A stretch of DNA of 64,000 nucleotides from Trifolium pratense (lineage: Eukaryota > Streptophyta > Magnoliopsida > Fabales > Fabaceae), in NCBI RefSeq assembly GCF_020283565.1, contig NC_060065.1:51510409-51574408 (forward strand), given 5' to 3'. Each line of letters opens with the position of its first letter. Positions within the stretch are counted from its first letter, which is position 1. The notes beneath the pieces are model-generated. The model was not told the origin of the DNA and ran no database searches. It saw only the letters and a program-made list of their open reading frames with translations. The translations under genes were made by a program, and so were the position numbers. This document shows, piece after piece, positions 57,180-64,000 of the stretch.

Positions 57180-57283
57180 AAATGTTATTATGTTGAAATT
57201 TCGCAAGAAGTATGAAGTATCTTTTAGTAATACAGACATCAAACTGCCGGTATAATACGTCGAAAAAAGATCTAAGTTTTAGT

Positions 57284-57471
57284 CAGGCCCGGTTTTCTTT
57301 CAGTAATACAGACATCAAACTGCCGGTATTATTTCTTTGAAAAATTAATTTTTAAAATTAAGTTGCAATTTTTATTAAAAATTCTATAAATTGCAATTTT
57401 TTAATATTTTTTTTATTATGATCCATTTTTATTATTTGTTCCGGGCCTCCAAAATCTCGGAACCGACCTTG
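57284..57471. mobile_element. Small hAT-like element
   Basis: Ends CAGGCCCGGTTTT and, inverted, CAAGGTCGGTTCCGAGATTT. Flanked by GTTTTAGT (57276-57283) and ATTTTAGT (57472-57479), an 8-bp duplication with one mismatch. Shares its right half with 38094-39701. Confidence 0.7.
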
Positions 57472-57479
57472 ATTTTAGT

Positions 57480-58510
57480 AAATAAACCAATACAAAGAGG
57501 AGTACAAAGAGACATCACAAAAAAGATGTTACAATAGCAAAAACACAAAAAGATGTTACGATAGGAAAACAATACAAAATGGAGTGCCGGAAATACTCAC
57601 AAAAGAAAAAAAACAGAAAGAGATCAAAGAAAAACACAAAAAAATAGCAACACCAAAAGCACCACCGCAAGACACCAGTTCACCCAACTCCCGAACCACA
57701 ACAACTGGCTAGGGAGAAAGGAAATGACAGGGAAGAAGTAAAAGGAATAGACCATCCACATCGCAAAGACACACACCACCAATCTCTATCCACTCAAGCA
57801 CATGACAGGTTGTACCTCCCACTGATAGAACGAGCATGGGTTACAAGGATTTTTGGCCAAGAACCACTTTCACGATGAAAGTTTCACATTTTCAACCAAA
57901 GGTGTCGACATACACAGTTCCCGTAGAAAAGATTAGATCATTCTGAGAGTTCCAAATAGACCACACAACAGCATGCCAAATTAACACCCAACCTAATAAT
58001 CTAAACTTCTTATTCACGTTAAGACCTAAAAACCCCTAAAACAAACTTGTCCCTTTTAACTGACTGTTAAGGATCTAGTTGTCCATTTTAAATGAATATA
58101 GCACGTTGGACATAATTGAAGTTGCATGTGACCGAAATATAAAGTGAAGGTCATTTCGTAACCGATGTGAAATTTTTTAACAATCTTAGTTCAACCAATT
58201 GAACTACGCCTTATGCACGATGCTTTTTTGCGACGAAATATTCCTAATGACTAAACTATCATGTAGTGTTTAAACTTTGTCATAAAATGTTAATGATTGA
58301 CATTTTGCAATTGCAAGTCTTCTACAAAAACCTGTTGCTCAAGGTTCATTTGTTAACTGCATGATATATATTGTTTTTTTTATTTAAATCCCACTACCTA
58401 CATTTTAAATAACTACATATAGCATCATCATTTAAGCTATAATAAATTCTAGGTAGGTTGCTAAATTCATAAAGTCAAATGTTTTGAGATTTTCATTTCT
58501 TATTTATAGC
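57480..58510. other. Spacer upstream of PPI-like C
   Basis: About 1 kb with A-rich and degenerate sequence. Nothing bounded was found before the conserved promoter block of copy C (~58519-58613). Confidence 0.4.
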
Positions 58511-59896
58511 ATTTCTGCCCTATAAATTATTCGAAAAGGTATAAAAAATAAAGAAATTTAAGATGTTGACTTTTTTGGCGTGGGGTGCAAGAGTTTAACC
58601 ACATAATAGTTTAATTACTAATTAGCCACTTAAATAGTCCATAAAATTAGTGATCCATTGCATGTCCTAAAAAGCAATTAAAGCCAAATCACTAGAAGTA
58701 AGGTAAGTATTTGTTTTTCATTGACTATAGAATCCAATCATTTAATCTTTTACTTATAAGACTTGGGACAAGTAAATCAAACAGATTAAACTGATTTAAT
58801 TTGCACATTGTTTATTATGATTCAATTTTCTTATTAATTATGATTTTTATTATGTCAAAATTAGGAAACTTTAACATCATGAAGAATATGGAAACTACAT
58901 CACCTTCAAAACATGATGGAAGAAGAACAAAGGCTATTGATGAAAATTCAGATTCATTCTCTAAAATCAAAATGGAAGAGAAAGTTATTAAGAAACTAAA
59001 TCATGACATTTGTGAAATCACAGAAAGGATCACAGAGAAATTGGTATTTAATATATAGAAATTGGTATTTAATATATAGAAATTAGTATTTCTAGTTTCA
59101 TCCATGATAAATTTGAATATATGGAAGGAAACTTTTACATTAACAAAAATCCTATATTTTATTTTGTAACAGTCAAAAAGAGATTATCTCGAATCTGTGT
59201 TGAGACGCTTAATTAGTTATCGACGATGCTCGCCACACAGATATCGAGTGGAGGAAAAAGAGAAGATACTAAGGGATTTATATATGGCACTTGATGAATT
59301 GAATTTCATGAGTAATAAAACAGCAAATGGAGAATGGTTTGTGGAAAAGCTTGCTAAAAATGTAAACAAAATAAAACTATATTTTTGTTATGATGAATTT
59401 TATATATTTTTTATTTTTCTGATTTTGAAATAATTTGTGTAATCTTTGAATTATTTGAAGCTACATGGGAGTAAAAGTATAGCTGAGGAGAAAAAGATTC
59501 TAAGGGATATAAAAATTCAACAAAAAGAGAAAGATGTTGCTTCATTCAAATCACTAGAAGTGCTTAAGGAAATGGTAATTTAATTAATATATTCATATTT
59601 ACCATAATAATTATCGCATTTATATTATGCACATTAATATTTTTTTTTAATATATGTGAATTTGTCAAATGCGACAGGCACATTTATATCGGAGAAGAAA
59701 ACACATTGAGCAGATTAGACAGAAGAATAACTACATTAATGGTTGGCTAAAGCTTGGGAAGGAAATTGAACAATTACAAATCCAACTTATGGAAAGAGCT
59801 TTTAAGGAAGATATTTCCATCTATGAATCCTTGAAGAAAACTATAAAAGACCAAATCAAGGTAACATTTTAATTGGGTTTGACTCATTAAAAACAA

Positions 59897-60189
59897 TTTT
59901 TTTGTTCCAGTATTCTTAGTGACTAAAAATTTCACATTAAAAATGAATAAGTAGAGTATCCGAGGTTCGAATCCCGACTTCTGCATAATATATACAATTT
60001 TCCGTCCCCATGAGCTTAGCTCAATTGGTTGAGACATCAGCATTTTATATGCAGGAGCCAGGGTTCGAACCCTGGACACTCCACTTATCCATCTTTAAAG
60101 GTGGAATTTCAAGCCACTAGGCTACCTGACCAAAAAAAAAAAAAAAAAAAATACAATTTTCCTGACAATTGAGCTAAGTTCACGGGACC
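59897..60189 (-). mobile_element. Older SINE (family 1), split by a younger SINE
   Basis: The minus strand has A-box GAACTTAGCTCAATTG and B-box TCGGGATTCGAACCTCGGA, with a T-run at the plus-strand left end marking its A tail. Flanked by a perfect 15-bp duplication ACTCATTAAAAACAA (59882-59896, 60190-60204). Lies in the intron after exon 59678-59860. Confidence 0.8.
60004..60150 (+). mobile_element. Younger SINE (family 1) nested in the older one
   Basis: Head ATGAGCTTAGCTCAATTGGT (A box), GGGTTCGAACCCTGG (perfect B box), 3' motif GCCACTAGGCTACCTGACC and an 18-20 nt A tail. Perfect 12-bp target duplication ATACAATTTTCC (59992-60003, 60151-60162). The intact boxes and perfect duplication mark it as recent. 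Confidence 0.9.
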
Positions 60190-60705
60190 ACTCATTAAAA
60201 ACAACTTATTCATGTCTTAATATTTTCTATTTTGTGTCTATTTTGTGGTAGGTTGCATGTGATTATATGGAATCTGGCAGCAGAGTTAAATATGGTGTGA
60301 AAGAACTAGATGCCATAAATGGAGAAATATATTCTTTGAGAGCAAAATTGACAGAGAAGTATAACGAAAAGGATGAAGCATATCAAAGGATTTTGAAATC
60401 GAATAAAAATTTGTATCATGTAATGACTTAATGAAGATAAATTACCATAAAAAAAATTTCTTCTCTGTTTCCTTACCTTTCTCGTTTGTTCATAGTAATT
60501 TTTTTCCTTAATTCCTCATGACATTTCAGTGTAAATTGCACTCTTTATATATTGTTTCATATTGAATAAATAAAAAGAAGAGAATTTCCACAATTGTGCT
60601 ATTATCAATTTTGAAGTTACATCGGTACAGGGGTGGAGCCAGATGGTAGTGAGGGGGTTCAGGTTCAACGGAACCCGCTGAACTTGAAAAAATTATGTAT
60701 ATATC

Positions 60706-60999
60706 TTATATATTTTGCACTTTGAATCCCTTGAAATTGTACCTTTGAACCACAAAAGAGAAAGAAAACACAAGAGAAAGAAAATAGAGGAGAGAACATT
60801 TGCCCAGAAGTGAGAAGATGCAAGCAAAAAAGAAAATAGAAGTATGCAAGTGAACTCGAAGAACTATAAAGCCATAAACAAAAACAAAAGCGGCAGCCAG
60901 GAAGATGATAAGTGATAACTGGTATTTAGGTTTTCTTCGATTTAGGCCTTTGACTGATTCAGGGGAATTGATCACCAACGATTCCACTGCTTAGGTAGC
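60706..60999 (-). pseudogene. Captured 5' exon-like fragment with a membrane segment
   Basis: Minus strand reads ESLVINSPESVKGLNRRKPK followed by YQLSLIIFLAAAFVFVYGFI, a charged N-terminus plus one transmembrane span, as at the start of type II membrane proteins. The codon where a Met is expected is GTG (60987). The rest of the frame degenerates. It sits in the ~600-bp insertion that separates copy C from its last exons. I cannot name the parent gene. Confidence 0.4.
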
Positions 61000-61040
61000 G
61001 GATAGTAGGGGAAAATTACTCATCAGCGGAAAGGTAAAAA

Positions 61041-61345
61041 AGGAAATACAGCAACCCTTGATGAGATGTCAATTTTAGAGGTTGGTAGTTTAGGTTAACT
61101 CCTTGTAAGTTATTTATTTCACTTAAAAAACTAATGTTCATTGGAATAAGAGTTTGTTTTTATATAACAAAAGGGATTTATTTTTGTTGGTTTCTTTGAT
61201 GTGTTAGGTTGGCCAGTTTATGTTAGAATGGAACAATAATAAGGCTTTCAGAGAAGATTATGAGAAGAGGGTTCTGCTATCGTTAGAAAGATGACAACTA
61301 AGTAAACTCAGGAGAACAAGAGCTGATAAATCATGCAGTTGAAAT
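61041..61345 (+). pseudogene. Orphan last two coding exons of a PPI-like gene (fragment 2)
   Basis: Second half of the penultimate exon (to 61080; CAACCCTTGATGAGATGTC) and the last exon from 61208 ([28 protein letters not shown]). TGA at 61292-61294 replaces Arg before QLS. Probably the detached 3' end of copy C or of another lost copy. Confidence 0.85.
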
Positions 61346-61806
61346 TGGAAGATTGTTAAGAGAGTAAATGTTATGTGAAATTTCGCAACAACGATGAATG
61401 ATGTATCTTTTAGTTATCCAGACATCAAACACTACAGTGTTACTAATACATCGACATCTGTAATAATTTAATAAAATGAATAAATTAAATGTAAACACTG
61501 GTATCAGATACAAACACATGTCTTGTACTAGATTCAACTTCAGTATGAAGAAGTTTTGGTGCTATATAATCCCTTTGTATATCATTCAGATGTCGGTCGT
61601 TACAGTTACAGAAGTGTTTTCTTTTGTAACCGTTGATCATATACATGTAGTTTGACCTTGCGTGCTCATTGGACCGAGCAGGCTGGGTTAGGCCTTATCC
61701 CTGTCCAAAACAAACATTTACTACATACATCAGAAGGCATAACATTTACTCTTAACACTTCCAAATTTTGCTCCCAACATTACAAAAGCATCATAATCCA
61801 GCATGA

Positions 61807-63732
61807 TTATTTATCAGGTCTTATACGCCCATCTCCACTTAGTTGTCGTCTCTCTAATGATTGCAGAACATTCTTCGCATAATCTTCTCGAAAAGCCTTA
61901 TTATTGTTCCACTCTAACATAAACTTCCCAACCTAATAGATCAAACCAACAAAAAACATTACTTTCTTATCAAGAAAGAAACTTAAATAACATATATGAA
62001 ACTAAAACAACTACTAATTAAGTACTAACCTCTGAAATTGACATCTCACCAAGGGCTGCTACATCTTTTTCTTCAGCCAGCTGATGGACTTTATTTATAT
62101 ACGAACAATGTTGATAATAGTCGATAGTCTAAAATTTTAAAATTAACATATAAAATATGGCAAGTTCTACGTGTTTGATGGTCTACTGTCAATCAGTAAT
62201 TAAAAATCGTCTGAAATTCTAATTATTACTAATATCAGTCTTTTGAAGTAGAAGTTCGTGATCCTCGTTCATCTGAGACAATGACTTGATCGATATCAGT
62301 TTGTCAAAAGTAATAGCAAACAAATGTGTCTTTCAAAACTTAACTCATTTGTTTTCTCTTGTAATTGTAAAACTGACACCAATTAGATCGCCGTCTCAAG
62401 TTTCAGCTGCGAAAACGAATAGGATCGTGAGCTTCTACATGCAAATATATTAAATGTGGTCTTTAAATCTTACCTCCTCAAGATACAATTGTTTCAAATT
62501 CAAAATCCTTTGATATGCTCGATACTTTTTCTTATAATTCTCTGACAATTTTGCTCTCAAAGAATTCAATTCTGCATTTATGGCTTCTAATTCTTTCACA
62601 CCATTTCTAATTCTGATCCCACATTCCATACACTTTCTTCTGGTTCCTAAATAGTCTTCATCACATAGAAGCTACCACAAAATAAAAAATACTGTAACAC
62701 TTTAAGACATGAATAAGCTGTTTTTGAGTCAAAGTCAATTACAAGTTATTACCTTGATTTGGTCTTTTATACTTTTCTTCAAGGAGTCATACTTGGAAGC
62801 TCTTTCCATATGTTGGTTTTGGAATTATTCAATTTCTATCACGAGCTTCTGCCGATCATTTAAGTGATATCTCTGTCTCATCTTCTCCTCCAAGTTTTTA
62901 TGTTTTTGATAAAAGAATGTACTTCCTCCGTTACATGATAACTGTCGCATTTCACCATTTCACACAGATTAAGAGAAAAAATAAATTTACTTCCTTCCTC
63001 CAATCTTCATAACGAAAGGAAAATGAATTTTATTAAATTACCGTTTCCTTGAGCACTTCTAGTGATTTGAATTAAGCAACATTTTTCTGTTGAATCTTTA
63101 TATCCCTCAGAACTTGTTTCTCCTCAGCCAAACTTTTGCTCCCATGCAGCTTCAAATAATTCAAAGACTGCACAAATGATTTCAAAGCAAGAACAACAAA
63201 AAATATATAAATTTCTAGCATTAACGCTCTGGTTCTCAGGAGAAAAAAAGATATAAATTTAAATAGCTTACTTTTTTATCAACCTTTTCGCCGAACCATC
63301 CTCCATTTTCTGCTTTAATATTCCTTAAATTTAATTCATCAAGAGCCATATATAAATCTAGTAGTATCTTCTCATTATTCGCCACGCAGTTTATCCTATC
63401 ACGCGGATAGTTTAAGTGATTATTCAACACAAACTCTAGAGACTCTTTTTTTGACTGTTACAAAACAAGATAGCTTTTTGTCAATGTCAAAGTTTCCTTT
63501 CATATTCAAGTTAATCGATGAAATTAATTAGAAATTATACCATTTTTTCTGTAATCCTTTCAGTGATTTCACAAATTTCGTCGTGCATTTTCATAACAAT
63601 CCTCTCTTCCTTTTTGATTTTAGATATTGAATCTGGATCTGTTGGCCAAATCTTAACAAAGTAGAATTGATGAACAAGTTTTGAATTGTCATCAATAGCC
63701 TTTGAAGGTGATGTAGTTTCTTTATTCTCCAT
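61807..63732 (-). pseudogene. Inverted PPI1-like copy D with two nonsense codons
   Basis: All seven coding exons remain in order: 63732-63541, 63454-63272, 63167-63042, 62941-62753, 62671-62474, 62128-62030, 61932-61807, with normal splice sites and phase 0. The first exon encodes an intact [23 protein letters not shown], and the last [18 protein letters not shown] and [14 protein letters not shown] stop. However, TAA at 63072-63074 replaces the Ser codon in VASFKS (exon 3), and TAA at 62825-62827 replaces Gln in IEQF (exon 4). Translation would stop after ~158 residues (H+-ATPase-interaction-like N-terminus only). The 5'-UTR intron present in A-C has been lost by deletion. Opposite orientation to A-C implies an inversion or inverted duplication. 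Confidence 0.88.
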
Positions 63733-64000
63733 GATGTTTAAGTTTCCTAATTTTATCTGAATTAAACTCATAAATTAGTTGATCATTGATTTGATGGAGT
63801 ATTTAAGTAGCAAATTAGTAATTAGTTACTGTATATATTATGTGGTCAAACACTTGCACCCCAAGCCAAGAAAGTCAACACCTAGAATTTCTTTTATTTT
63901 TTTATACCATTTCAAATAATTTATAGGGAACACAAACAGATACATGAATTGATAATCTTAAACAGCCTAGCTTTTGACTTTGTGAATTTTTATAATCTTA

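Larger units (their letters stand above)
58879..60431 (+). pseudogene. Decaying PPI1-like copy C (at most 276 aa)
   Basis: Promoter block and 5'-UTR intron (donor at 58702, acceptor before 58865) are conserved. Recognisable exons: 58879-59043, 59173-59361, 59461-59574, 59678-59860, 60252-60431. Three lesions distinguish it. First, 48 bp are missing from the first exon, deleting the 16 residues that include the [10 protein letters not shown] signature (ENS joins directly to DSFSKI). Second, the acceptor before TCTTTGAATTA reads AA instead of AG (~59441); an AG 18 nt further in (59459-59460) could rescue the frame with loss of six codons. Third, the fifth coding exon runs into TAA at 60429-60431, and the last two exons lie ~600 bp away behind unrelated DNA. 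It could still make a shortened coiled-coil protein, so 'pseudogene' is likely rather than proven. Confidence 0.75.

Noticed and set aside
60004..60080. tRNA gene
   Set aside because: Good boxes but no cloverleaf; an A tail and 12-bp target duplication show it is a SINE.
60252..61080. Splicing of PPI-like C from CAT|GTAATG (60419) to the orphan exon at 61041
   Set aside because: The only nearby acceptor (ATACAG|CAACCC) puts the downstream exon out of frame with an early stop.

Overview
The window is AT-rich plant nuclear DNA. Genes have many short exons with GT/AG introns, and introns and spacers are packed with small transposable elements. The genes present (L-type lectin receptor kinases, a plant endo-beta-mannanase, an IBS1-like CDK-related kinase, bHLH162-like factors, proton-pump-interactor-like proteins) and the repeats point to a dicot, most likely a legume close to Medicago. 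The species call is inference; the gene models below were built by hand from splice sites and frame continuity.

Layout. 0.8-1.5 kb: a single-exon basic nuclear-type protein of unknown function, with a MULE-type MITE in its upstream region. 3.0-8.0 kb (minus): a five-exon GH5 endo-1,4-beta-mannanase whose second intron carries a ~955-bp near-perfect foldback. 9-15 kb: gene-poor, with an RNase H relic and PIF/Harbinger-like and MULE-like MITEs, some nested. 15.8-19.9 kb (plus): an eight-exon N-myristoylation-motif protein kinase. 21.3-26.1 kb (minus): two tandem intronless L-type lectin receptor kinases. 26.4-42 kb: a transposon graveyard with SINEs, LINE/RNase H relics, two TRIM retroelements (one a four-LTR tandem array), nested hAT and MULE MITEs with intact target-site duplications, a miRNA-like hairpin, and one tRNA-Gly(GCC) gene. 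42.3-47 kb (plus): two tandem bHLH genes with a shared upstream block. 49.7-63.9 kb: a cluster of short proton pump interactor (PPI1)-like genes.

The most unusual region is the PPI-like cluster. Two copies look intact (A, 367 aa; B, 337 aa). One (C) has lost the hallmark HQFYFVK segment, a splice acceptor and its last exons. One inverted copy (D) has two nonsense codons. Two orphan terminal-exon pairs are also present. All models end at the [12 protein letters not shown] motif, where full-length PPI1 (by family knowledge) continues into a charged tail and a C-terminal membrane anchor. Copies share a ~100-bp proximal promoter with TTGAC cores and, except D, a 5'-UTR intron. The cluster therefore appears to be a lineage-expanded set of soluble coiled-coil paralogues in different stages of decay.

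No bacterial-type operons, CRISPR arrays or viral genes were seen.
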